DNA of 64,000 bases from Acidimicrobiia bacterium (lineage in GTDB: Bacteria; Actinomycetota; Acidimicrobiia; Acidimicrobiales; Poriferisodalaceae), in NCBI GenBank assembly GCA_022820925.1, contig JAJEEO010000019.1:1-64000 (forward strand). The letters run 5' to 3'. The notes below the pieces were generated by a model. That model was not told the origin of the DNA. It searched no databases and saw only the letters and a program-made list of their open reading frames with translations. The translations under genes were made by a program, and so were the position numbers. This document shows positions 1-7,499 of the stretch, in pieces; position 1 is the stretch's first letter, and each line of letters begins with the position of its first letter.

Positions 1-129
1 GATGGCGAACGAATAGGCACAGCGCCGGATGGCGAACGAATAGGCACAGCGCCGGATGGCGAACGAATAGGCACAGCGCCGGATGGCGAACGAATAGGCA
101 CAGCGCCGGATGGCGAACGAATAGGCGCA
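1..129. repeat. 27-bp tandem repeat array
   Basis: Four perfect copies of a 27-bp unit begin at 1, 28, 55 and 82, followed by a partial fifth copy from 109 that diverges after about 18 bp. The array is cut by the window edge, so its true length is unknown. There are no spacers, so it is not CRISPR. Because 27 is a multiple of three, every reading frame repeats as 9 residues, and it could be the tail of an upstream gene; however the open + frame runs straight into the tRNA-Ala gene, which argues against coding on that strand. It lies directly upstream of the tRNA promoter. Confidence 0.95.
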
Positions 130-131
130 GG

Positions 132-137
132 TATATT
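132..137 (+). promoter_or_regulatory. candidate -10 box of tRNA-Ala
   Basis: TATATT lies 16 bp before the first tRNA base, which would leave a 5' leader of about ten bases. No good -35 is visible; the -35 position falls within the last 27-bp repeat. Confidence 0.45.
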
Positions 138-153
138 CGGCCCCCGCCCGTCA

Positions 154-226
154 GGGGGTGTAGCTCAGTTGGTAGAGCGCTTCGGTCGCATCGAAGAGGC
201 CAGGGGTTCGATTCCCCTCACCTCCA
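154..226 (+). tRNA. tRNA-Ala (anticodon CGC)
   Basis: A 73-base cloverleaf can be folded by eye. The acceptor GGGGGTG pairs with CACCTCC and includes the G3:U70 wobble that identifies alanine tRNAs. The D arm is of the TAGCTCAGTTGGTAGAGC type. The anticodon stem CTTCG/CGAAG holds the loop GTCGCAT with anticodon CGC, and the T arm is AGGGG-TTCGATT-CCCCT. The discriminator is A and CCA is not encoded. The Sco1 gene starts 53 bp downstream. Confidence 0.96.
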
Positions 227-279
227 CATCGAGCCTCGTAGACCGCTTGGTGAGGTTCCGGATCACATCGGGGCCCTCG

Positions 280-966
280 ATGCTGGGTCGAGTCATCGCG
301 TGCCTGCTGGTGATGGCGCTCGCGGCGGGCGCGTGCGCGTCTGCGGAGGAGTCCGAGTCGCGATATGAGGGCCTCGCCGTGGCCCCCTCGCAGCTGCGGG
401 AGATTCCCCCGATGGAACTCACCGATACTTCAGGCAACGACTTCCACCTGGTGGACGACACCGAAGGGCAGGTGCGACTCGTGTACCAGCTCTTCACGAA
501 CTGCCCCGACATCTGCGGGGTCCAGATGGCGCAGCTCGCCAGTGTGCTGGGGCGACCAGGGGCGCCCGGGAACGTGCAGGTCATCGCAGTGACCGTCGAC
601 CCCGACCGGGACTCGCCCGAGATCCTCCGTGCGTACCTCGACCAATTCAGCACAGAATTCGTCGGCATCGTCCCGCAGAGCGAAGAGCAGCTGACCGAGC
701 TGCAGAATGCGCTCGGATCGCTGACATCGCTCAAAGTGTTCCCTGCCACCACAACCGAGCACGGTGAGGGCGGCGAAGCGCACGGGTCCATGACACACGA
801 CCACGGCGTCTACGACGTCGCCCACGACGGCCGCGTCTTCGCATTTGCCCCCAACGGCTGGGGCTATGCGCAGTATCCGTATCCCACCCGGCAATCCGAA
901 TTCGATCACGACCTGCCGATCCTGGCGGGCATTGATCCGGGCGACCCCGCCGAAGCAGGCCTGTAG
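280..966 (+). CDS. Sco1/SenC/PrrC family copper chaperone lipoprotein
   Basis: Predicted to deliver copper to, or reduce, the CuA site of cytochrome c oxidase outside the membrane. The start was set at the ATG that opens a lipoprotein signal: a hydrophobic stretch ends in AAGAC, with Cys19 as the lipidation site. The thioredoxin-like fold carries the Sco metal motif NCPDICG (Cys75, Cys79), the family segment TVDPDRDSPE, and a downstream His in VYDVAHDG that fits the third copper ligand. The His-rich stretch HGEGGEAHGSMTHDHG is extra. The reading frame is open upstream through the tRNA, but that part cannot be coding. It precedes ctaG by 2 bp, giving an oxidase-assembly operon. Confidence 0.9.
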   Translation: MLGRVIACLLVMALAAGACASAEESESRYEGLAVAPSQLREIPPMELTDTSGNDFHLVDDTEGQVRLVYQLFTNCPDICGVQMAQLASVLGRPGAPGNVQVIAVTVDPDRDSPEILRAYLDQFSTEFVGIVPQSEEQLTELQNALGSLTSLKVFPATTTEHGEGGEAHGSMTHDHGVYDVAHDGRVFAFAPNGWGYAQYPYPTRQSEFDHDLPILAGIDPGDPAEAGL

Positions 967-968
967 TC

Positions 969-1817
969 ATGCGGTTCTGGTGCTCAGCGCTGCAGGAGCC
1001 TTGGACCTGGGCATGGCGGGCCTATCCCGGCGTGTGGGCAGCGTCGGCAGCCATCGCGGTGCCCTACGTGTGGGCTCGGCGCCGCATCAGCCAGAGCCAT
1101 GCACTGTCGCCAGACTCCGCGACAGCGGCGCTTCAGCGGCGGCAGGCCTGGTTCTTCGGGGCTGGGGTGCTGGCATTCTGGGTGGCATCGGATTGGCCGC
1201 TGGGCGTGCTCGGTGCGGGCTACCTGGCGTCAGCCCACATGGCGCAGTTCATGCTGTACACGCTGGTTGCCGCACCGCTGCTGGTGCTCGGCACGCCCGA
1301 GCCGATGGCTCGGCGGATCCTGGCGAAGCTGCGCTTGTACCGGTTCATGACCCGGCTGACCCAGCCGGTCTTCGCCGGTCTTGCGTTCAACGCCTGCCTG
1401 GTGGCGACGCACTCGCCATGGGCGGTGGACACGCTGCGGGCGAACCAGGCCGGTTCGTTCGTCATGGACGTGGTGTGGCTGATCTCCGGGGTGGTCGTGT
1501 GGCTGCCGATCTGCTCTCCGCTCGTCGAGCATCGGCTGCAGCACTACCCCGGAAAGATGGTGTACCTGTTCCTCGCGCTCGGTGTCGTGCCGGCGGTTCC
1601 GGCTGGGTTCCTCACCTTCGCCGGCTTCCCCCTCTACGCCACCTACGAGCTGGCGCCTCGCTTCTACGGCCTCGACGCAGCCACCGATCAGCAGATGGCG
1701 GGACTCATCATGAAACTGGGCGGCATCCCGATCGTGTGGGGAGCGATCGTTGCGATGATGCTGCGTTGGGCTGACGAAGCGCGCAGGGCCAGCCCGGCGC
1801 CCGCTAATCGACGATGA
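969..1817 (+). CDS. ctaG: CtaG-type cytochrome c oxidase assembly membrane protein (caa3_CtaG family)
   Basis: A 282-residue polytopic membrane protein of the Bacillus-type CtaG family (caa3_CtaG), thought to help build the copper centre of cytochrome c oxidase. It is not related to Cox11, which shares the name. Several hydrophobic segments are visible, including one around MAQFMLYTLVAAPLLVLG, with the family's His/Met-containing helix start SAHMAQFM. It begins 2 bp after the Sco1 stop and is almost certainly co-translated with it. Its 3' end overlaps by 14 bp the end of a small convergent ORF on the other strand. Confidence 0.85.
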   Translation: MRFWCSALQEPWTWAWRAYPGVWAASAAIAVPYVWARRRISQSHALSPDSATAALQRRQAWFFGAGVLAFWVASDWPLGVLGAGYLASAHMAQFMLYTLVAAPLLVLGTPEPMARRILAKLRLYRFMTRLTQPVFAGLAFNACLVATHSPWAVDTLRANQAGSFVMDVVWLISGVVVWLPICSPLVEHRLQHYPGKMVYLFLALGVVPAVPAGFLTFAGFPLYATYELAPRFYGLDAATDQQMAGLIMKLGGIPIVWGAIVAMMLRWADEARRASPAPANRR

Positions 1818-1932
1818 CGACCGCCCAGTAGATCACCGCAGCCAGCAGGGCTGCGGCTGCAGCGAGTGCGCGAACGGACAGCCACACTTCGTCGCCCGGC
1901 CGCATCGGCCGCCGCGGTGGCCGACCGAACAT
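1804..1932 (-). CDS. small single-pass membrane protein (42 aa), unknown function
   Basis: A 42-codon ORF starts within the pepN stop region (TGATG overlap), which suggests translational coupling to pepN. It encodes a basic N-terminus (MFGRPPRRPMRPGDEV) followed by one hydrophobic helix (VRALAAAAALLAAVIYWAVV) and a short acidic end. No family is recognised. The charge pattern and coupling are what a real micro-membrane protein would show, but the length allows chance. The 3' end overlaps ctaG convergently. Confidence 0.5.
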   Translation of the reverse strand: MFGRPPRRPMRPGDEVWLSVRALAAAAALLAAVIYWAVVIVD

Positions 1933-4517
1933 CAGCCGATGCGGGCGCTCTCGCGCTCGCGCAGCCGGACATTCACCCACATCTTCTCGAGGTGCTGGGC
2001 GACGGTGAGCGCGCCCTGGGGCACCTCGTGTTCGGCGAAGAACGCCTCGACCTCGTCGGCGAGCTCCCGCGTGTTCAGCCCGCGTATGCCGCCGACCATG
2101 CGGGGGATGGAGTTGTGCGGGAAGCGGTCGGTCAGCTCCTCCCACTGGTCGCGAACGAACTTCCACGCCACGGGACCCCAGTCCAGATGGTTCATGGCAG
2201 CTCCCAGCATGTAGGGGGCGTTCTGGGTGCGCACCTCGGTGGCGATCAGCTCAAGCGTTCGCTCGAACAGTTCGCGCGGCTCGAATCCCAGCAGTGCCTG
2301 CAGGTAGCGCAATTCGCTCTGGGGGGTATCTGCTGAGCGGTAGAGATCGATCATCCGCTCGTAGTCGGTCTGATCACCCGCTGCTGCTGCGACCTGTACG
2401 GCTGCGGCAGCCAGATTCGGCTCGACCGCAGCGCCATTGCCGATGGACGTCTCGAAGATCTCTCGTGCGCGGGTGCGCACCAGCTCGTCACGACCGCGGC
2501 CGCCTGCGGCTTCGAACAGCACCCCGCGCAGCTCACGGTCGAGATCCGGCTCGCCCGGTTGGGGCTCGAATCCCAGCACGCCGAGCGCGGTCGTTGCCAG
2601 GTCTCGGATCAGCACCTCCAGAGCGGCCCTGCCGGACGGTTCCGCGATGGCGTGCAGCCCCTTGAGGCCCCCGATCATTCGCTGCCACACGTGCAGGTCG
2701 GTCTCGAGTCCCAGGTCGGTGACGAGCTCGATGAACTCGGCCGCGCTGGCGTCGCCCGCGACGACGGCTGCGTAGGTGTCGTCCACCAGCCCGTAGCGCT
2801 CGATGGGGTCGAGCACTTCGAGGGCCTGACGTGCCACAGCCCCGAGCAGATCGCCGCCGTAGCGAACCCGGTAGTAACCGTGCCCGCCCGAGTTGACGAC
2901 CGCCCAGGAGGCCGGTCCGCCCAAGTCGACAACCGTCGAGGCGCCCGAGAGCAGGAACCGTCGCTCGACGGTGCCCGTCCCGGCGAGCTGGGCCCGCACC
3001 ATGACCGGCACGCTCCACAATTCGCTGTCGTGGGGCTCAGCGCTCGCGGCGCCCGGAGCGTCGCCGCGGTAGGTGAATCGCTGCTGGGAGAGCTTCAACC
3101 CGTCGGGGTGGCGCTCGACGGACAGGATCGGGTAGCCGCCCTTGAAAATCCAGCCGTCCATGACCGATCGCACCGGCTCGCCGCTGGAGGACTCCAGCGC
3201 GTCCCACAGATCGGTCGTGGTGGTGTTGGCGTAGCTGTGGCGCTCGAGGTAGTGCTGCACGCCGACTGCGAACCGATCAGGGCCGAGGTACTGCTCGAGC
3301 ATGCGCACGACCGCCGCGCCTTTCTCGTAGGTCAGCACGTCGTACATGCCTTCGGCGTCGGCTGGTGAGATCACCTCGTACTCGATGGGACGGGTGGAGC
3401 TGAGCGCGTCGACGTCGAACGCCGCACCGCGCTCGATGCAGAACTCGTCCCAGCGCTTCCATTCGGGTCGGAAGGCATCGGTGACGGCCACTTGCATGAA
3501 CGTGGCGAACGCCTCCTTCAGCCAGATGCCGTTCCACCAGTCCATCGTCACGAGATTGCCGAACCACATGTGGGCCAGCTCGTGGGCCACCACGTCGACG
3601 ATGCGCAGGAGTTCCGCAGTGGTGGCCTTCTGCGGGTCGGCCAGCAGCAGCGTCTCGCGGAAGGTGATGGCGCCCATGTTCTCCATCGCGCCGAAAGCAA
3701 AGTCCGGCACAGCGATGAGGTCCACCTTGGTGCCCGGGTAGTCGATGCCGTAGTAGTCCACGAGCCAGGCCAGTGCGAACGCTCCGGCTTCCAGCCCGAA
3801 GCTCGTCAGGGCCGACTTGCCCCGCACATGCACGATGCGCAGCGGCACGCCGCCCACGTCGACGGGATCGGTGGCCTCGAGGTCGCCGACAATGAAGGCC
3901 ATGAGATAGGTGGACATTTGCATGGTGTCGGCGAAGGTGTCGCGCCGGCGGCCGTCCGGCAGGGTTTCTGACGACACGACCTCCCCGCAACTGACTGCCA
4001 TGAGGCCGGCTGGCACGATCATCGTGACGCCGAAGACTGCCTTGAGGTCCGGCTCGTCGAAGCACGGAAAGGCCCGCCGGGCGTTGGTGGACTCGAACTG
4101 GGTCGTCGCAATGGTGTGGGACTGGCCGGCCTCGTCCACGAACGTGGACCGGTAGAAGCCCCGGAGCTGGTCGTTCAGCACGCCGGCGAATGTGCATGCG
4201 ATCTGGAGGTCGCCGGGTTCGAGCCGGCGGCCGTCGGCGGGCCGCAGCATCATCCGTTCAGTGTCGGGATCGAACGAGATATCGGCCCCGACGGCCCTGT
4301 CGCCTTGGCGCAGGGTCGCATCTGTGCACTCGAGCTCTGCGGCGTTGAGGGTGACGCTGTCGATCGACGCATGCACCTTGGCGTCGATGCTGACTTCGCC
4401 GACGAACCGTGCAGCCTCGAGGTCCGGCTCGATGAGGATGTCGTAGCGGACGGGGTGCACGTCACGGGGCAGCCGGTAGGGGTTGGCATCAGGCGAGCTG
4501 GCAGTCAGAAGCGTCAC
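1932..4517 (-). CDS. pepN: aminopeptidase N (M1 family zinc metallopeptidase)
   Basis: An 861-residue cytosolic aminopeptidase removing N-terminal residues from peptides. It carries the M1 exopeptidase motif GAMENMG and the zinc motif HELAHMWFGNLV, with the third zinc ligand Glu in the following WLKEAFA. The C-terminal ERAP1-like helical region is complete, so length is normal for actinobacterial PepN. The start was set at GTG 4517 because a TAGTGT box lies exactly 7 bp upstream on this strand, implying a leaderless mRNA. An ATG six codons further up is the alternative, but it would lie across that box. The gene is divergent from the PfkB kinase. Confidence 0.93.
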   Translation of the reverse strand: MTLLTASSPDANPYRLPRDVHPVRYDILIEPDLEAARFVGEVSIDAKVHASIDSVTLNAAELECTDATLRQGDRAVGADISFDPDTERMMLRPADGRRLEPGDLQIACTFAGVLNDQLRGFYRSTFVDEAGQSHTIATTQFESTNARRAFPCFDEPDLKAVFGVTMIVPAGLMAVSCGEVVSSETLPDGRRRDTFADTMQMSTYLMAFIVGDLEATDPVDVGGVPLRIVHVRGKSALTSFGLEAGAFALAWLVDYYGIDYPGTKVDLIAVPDFAFGAMENMGAITFRETLLLADPQKATTAELLRIVDVVAHELAHMWFGNLVTMDWWNGIWLKEAFATFMQVAVTDAFRPEWKRWDEFCIERGAAFDVDALSSTRPIEYEVISPADAEGMYDVLTYEKGAAVVRMLEQYLGPDRFAVGVQHYLERHSYANTTTTDLWDALESSSGEPVRSVMDGWIFKGGYPILSVERHPDGLKLSQQRFTYRGDAPGAASAEPHDSELWSVPVMVRAQLAGTGTVERRFLLSGASTVVDLGGPASWAVVNSGGHGYYRVRYGGDLLGAVARQALEVLDPIERYGLVDDTYAAVVAGDASAAEFIELVTDLGLETDLHVWQRMIGGLKGLHAIAEPSGRAALEVLIRDLATTALGVLGFEPQPGEPDLDRELRGVLFEAAGGRGRDELVRTRAREIFETSIGNGAAVEPNLAAAAVQVAAAAGDQTDYERMIDLYRSADTPQSELRYLQALLGFEPRELFERTLELIATEVRTQNAPYMLGAAMNHLDWGPVAWKFVRDQWEELTDRFPHNSIPRMVGGIRGLNTRELADEVEAFFAEHEVPQGALTVAQHLEKMWVNVRLRERESARIG

Positions 4518-4524
4518 GGCGCGC

Positions 4525-4530
4525 ACACTA
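4525..4530 (-). promoter_or_regulatory. -10 box of pepN (leaderless)
   Basis: TAGTGT on the minus strand with a 7-bp gap to the GTG start, so transcription should begin at the start codon. No clear -35 is seen. Confidence 0.55.
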
Positions 4531-4594
4531 CCCACGCCCTCGCTGCGGGATCAGGTCGTGCGAGCGGGCGAGTCGAGGTGCTAAGCCCACGTGC

Positions 4595-5722
4595 GTGGAA
4601 TCGGCGGGCGAGCCCGAACGTCTCGATGTGGTCGGCATCGGGAATGCACCCGATGCCGCTGCTGAGCCTGAGCCTCTTGATGTGGTCGGCATCGGGAATG
4701 CACCTGATGCCGCTGCTGGGCCTGAGCCTCTTGATGTGGTGGGCATCGGGAATGCGATGGTGGATGTGCTGCTGCGCGCCGATGACGCCGTCGTCGACGG
4801 TCTGGGCATCGTCAAGGGAGCGATGACGCTGGTGGACACCCAGCGGGCAACTGAGCTTGCCGCGATGGTGGAACTGCTCGGCGGTGCCGACGAGATGACT
4901 CCCGGCGGCTCGGTCGCCAACACGATGCTGGGCATCGCTGCGCTCGGTGCCCGCGCCGGCTACATGGGACGTGTCTGCGCGGACGGGCTCGGAGATCTGT
5001 TCGTGGCCGATATGTCGGCACATGGGGTCACTCAGGCAACTGCAAGAGCGCCGCGTGACGACCCCACAGGACGCTGCACGGTCGTCATCACCCCTGACGG
5101 CGAGCGAACGATGAGCACCTACCTGGGCGCGTCTGCCGGTTTCGCACCGGCTGATGTGGACTGGGACATGGTGGGCCGAGCCCGCACCGTGCTGCTGGAG
5201 GGCTACCTGTGGGATCCGACGGCTGCCCGGGCAGCACTGCGCGAGGTAGCCGAGCACTGTGCCGCGCCCGGCAACGACTGCCAGGTTGCACTCAGCCTCT
5301 CGGACTCATTCTGCGTGGACCGCCACCGGCGCGAGTTCGTCGACATGGTCGACCGGTGCACGAACATCCTGTTCGCGAATGCCGCCGAGCTCAAGGCCTT
5401 GTACGAGACCGACGATCTCGATGAGGCGTTGGCGGCGGTGCAGGGCCAGGTGGACATTGCATCGGTGACGCTCTCGGCCGCAGGCGCTGTTCTCGTGACA
5501 CCCGATGAAATCGTGCAGGTGCCCGTCGAACCCGTCGACGAAGTGGTCGACCGGACTGGTGCCGGCGACCTGTACGCAGCAGGCGTGCTCTACGGGCTGT
5601 CTCAGGGGTACGACCTCCAACGGTGCGGCCGCCTGGGTTCCGTAGCCGCCGCCGAAGTCATCTCACACGTGGGCACCCGTCCGCTTGTACCGCTCGACGA
5701 GCTGGCCGCTGGGGTGAGCTAG
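4595..5722 (+). CDS. PfkB-family carbohydrate/nucleoside kinase (adenosine kinase-like) with triplicated N-terminal strand
   Basis: A ribokinase-fold sugar or nucleoside kinase of 375 residues. The PfkB signature is present: GGSVANTMLGIAALG for substrate binding and DRTGAGDLYAAGVLYG with the catalytic Asp and anion hole near the C-terminus. The closest group by eye is the adenosine-kinase-like PfkB proteins of actinobacteria; the substrate is not certain. The N-terminus is odd: an 18-residue block containing the first core strand (LDVVGIGNA) occurs three times, starting at residues 6, 24 and 42, with only the third leading into the normal fold (NAMVDVLL). The start is GTG 4595. The stop overlaps the convergent mutase stop by 2 bp. 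Confidence 0.82.
   Translation: MESAGEPERLDVVGIGNAPDAAAEPEPLDVVGIGNAPDAAAGPEPLDVVGIGNAMVDVLLRADDAVVDGLGIVKGAMTLVDTQRATELAAMVELLGGADEMTPGGSVANTMLGIAALGARAGYMGRVCADGLGDLFVADMSAHGVTQATARAPRDDPTGRCTVVITPDGERTMSTYLGASAGFAPADVDWDMVGRARTVLLEGYLWDPTAARAALREVAEHCAAPGNDCQVALSLSDSFCVDRHRREFVDMVDRCTNILFANAAELKALYETDDLDEALAAVQGQVDIASVTLSAAGAVLVTPDEIVQVPVEPVDEVVDRTGAGDLYAAGVLYGLSQGYDLQRCGRLGSVAAAEVISHVGTRPLVPLDELAAGVS
4610..4756 (+). repeat. 54-bp in-frame tandem repeat inside the PfkB kinase gene
   Basis: Units begin at 4610, 4664 and 4718; the third is partial. The 54-bp period keeps the reading frame, and the copies differ by only a few bases (for example cacccg against cacctg), so the expansion looks fairly recent. 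Confidence 0.93.
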
Positions 5723-7434
5723 GCCCGCTCGAACCACGCGCTGACCTCCGCGGCCATGTCGTCGAGCAGTGATCGCAGCCGCCTGCGATCTGCGGCAACG
5801 TCGCCCGGGATCTGCTGGGTGGCTTCGAGGTAGACCTTGGCCTTTGACTCAGTGCCGCTCGGCCGTATGCAGATGCGCACCTGTGCCTCGAGGTCATCGG
5901 CGCCGCCGCCGACCGCGTGCGGGCCGAGTTCGAGTTCGACCAGATCGGCGGGGTGGGGCTTTCCGGCTTCGAGCCAGTCGGTGACCTCCGTCACAGGACG
6001 GCCGCCGATTGTGCGGGGCGGATCAGCCCGTAACGCCGCCATCGCAGCGGCAATCTCTTCCGCATCGGCGCGCACCGAAGCTGCACCCGTGACATGCAAG
6101 CCGACCTCCGCGGCCAGTTCATCGAGCCGTTCGAGCGGCCCGATACCGCGAGCCGCCAAGTCCCCCGCCAATCGCGCGAATTCCACTGCTGCCGAGATGC
6201 CGTCCTTGTCCAGCACGGCGTCGCTGACCGAGTAGCCGAGCGCTTCCTCGTAGCCGAACACCCACCGGGCGCCGGGTGGCGTCAACCGGGGCTCCATGAT
6301 CCACTTGAAGCCGGTCAGGGTGCGGTGGTGAGCCACGCCGCGGGCAGCGCACATGGCTTCGACCATCCGGCCTGACACGACTGACGATGCCGAGATGAGC
6401 GGCTGCGCGGCTCGACCGTCGTCGTGCAAGCAGATCAACCAGTCGCACAGCAGCACACCCAGCTCATCGCCGCTCAGACGGTGCCAGGCGCCGTCCCCAT
6501 CGCGAACGGCCACCGCCAGCCGGTCCGCGTCGGGGTCATTCGCGAGGACGAGATCGACATCGTGATCGGTGGCGAGAGCCATCGCATCGTCGAGGGTGCC
6601 TGGTTCCTCTGGATTCGGGAATGGCAGACCGGCAAACGCGCCATCGGGCTGCCGCTGGTGCTCCACGTAGATCGGGGGAGGCAGCCCGGCGGTGGCAAAC
6701 GCATGGCCCAGGGTCTGCGAGCCGACACCGCACAACGCCGTGTACACGATCGGCGGCACATCGTTCGGATCGACCGGTCGACCGTCGGCGTCAAAGACCG
6801 GACGGCGGATCGCTGCGCCGACGTACTCAGCGATCACCGATCGCACATCGAGGCTCTCCACCTCGTGTCGGGCTGCCAGATCAGCGTCGGCAGGAAGCGA
6901 TGACAGGTCCATGCGCGCTTCTATGCGCTGGTCGAGCGGCGGCCGGATCTGCGTTCCGTCGGCCCAGTACACCTTCAGGCCGTTGTCATTGCGGGGGTTG
7001 TGGCTCGCCGTCACCATCAATCCCGCCCCCGCTGAGCGAGCGAGCAGTTGGCGGGCCAGCAACGGTGTCGGCGCAGGGCCATCGATGATCGCGGCCGCGA
7101 TGCCCATGGCGGCGAGCAGCCGGGCTGCATCTAACGCCATGTCGCCAGAGCCGGGCCGGGCGTCGAAGCCCACGACCGCCCCACGGCCGGCGAGGCCGTT
7201 GGCGATCAGCTCAGTGCCGACCGCACGGGCCGCAATGCGGACCATGACCCGGTTCATCCGCGCCGGCCCCGGCCCTACGGGGGCCCTCATGCCTGCGGTG
7301 CCGAAGTGCAGCACGCTCCCGAAGTGGGCCTGCACCCAGTCGGTGCTTGCGCGGTTGGCCTCGATGTCCGCGCACATTGCCGCGTCGGGTTCAACCGCCA
7401 GCCAAGCCTCAGCGAGCGCTTCGGGAGTTGTCAT
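5719..7434 (-). CDS. phosphoglucomutase/phosphomannomutase (alpha-D-phosphohexomutase family)
   Basis: Interconverts hexose 1- and 6-phosphates for cell-wall and glycan precursors. The four domain signatures are present in order: phosphoserine loop TASHNP (Ser144), metal loop DPDADRLAVA (about residue 300), sugar loop with GYEEALGY, and phosphate-binding loop RPSGTESKAKVY near the C-terminus. At 571 residues it matches the PGM2/ManB-like group, which often prefers glucose- or mannose-phosphate. The start is the ATG giving MTTPEALAEAW; the upstream extension would overlap the acyltransferase promoter. It could feed glucose-1-phosphate metabolism together with the galactose genes at 36-39 kb. 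Confidence 0.9.
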   Translation of the reverse strand: MTTPEALAEAWLAVEPDAAMCADIEANRASTDWVQAHFGSVLHFGTAGMRAPVGPGPARMNRVMVRIAARAVGTELIANGLAGRGAVVGFDARPGSGDMALDAARLLAAMGIAAAIIDGPAPTPLLARQLLARSAGAGLMVTASHNPRNDNGLKVYWADGTQIRPPLDQRIEARMDLSSLPADADLAARHEVESLDVRSVIAEYVGAAIRRPVFDADGRPVDPNDVPPIVYTALCGVGSQTLGHAFATAGLPPPIYVEHQRQPDGAFAGLPFPNPEEPGTLDDAMALATDHDVDLVLANDPDADRLAVAVRDGDGAWHRLSGDELGVLLCDWLICLHDDGRAAQPLISASSVVSGRMVEAMCAARGVAHHRTLTGFKWIMEPRLTPPGARWVFGYEEALGYSVSDAVLDKDGISAAVEFARLAGDLAARGIGPLERLDELAAEVGLHVTGAASVRADAEEIAAAMAALRADPPRTIGGRPVTEVTDWLEAGKPHPADLVELELGPHAVGGGADDLEAQVRICIRPSGTESKAKVYLEATQQIPGDVAADRRRLRSLLDDMAAEVSAWFERA

Positions 7435-7484
7435 CAGGGCACGTCTCCGCTCGTCGCTGTCCGTATCTGGAGCGGGCGCGCCAG

Positions 7485-7490
7485 TATGTT
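7485..7490 (+). promoter_or_regulatory. candidate -10 box of the MBOAT gene
   Basis: TATGTT lies 9 bp before the ATG at 7500, implying a leader of only two or three bases. The region between 7434 and 7500 serves divergent genes. Confidence 0.4.
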
Positions 7491-7499
7491 CGGCCCGGC

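Noticed and set aside
1..129. CRISPR array
   Set aside because: Copies abut directly with no spacers and no cas genes are in the window.
169..279. In-frame upstream extension of the Sco1 gene through the tRNA-Ala
   Set aside because: The region folds as a clean tRNA and the lipoprotein signal starts at 280; the open frame is a high-GC by-product.
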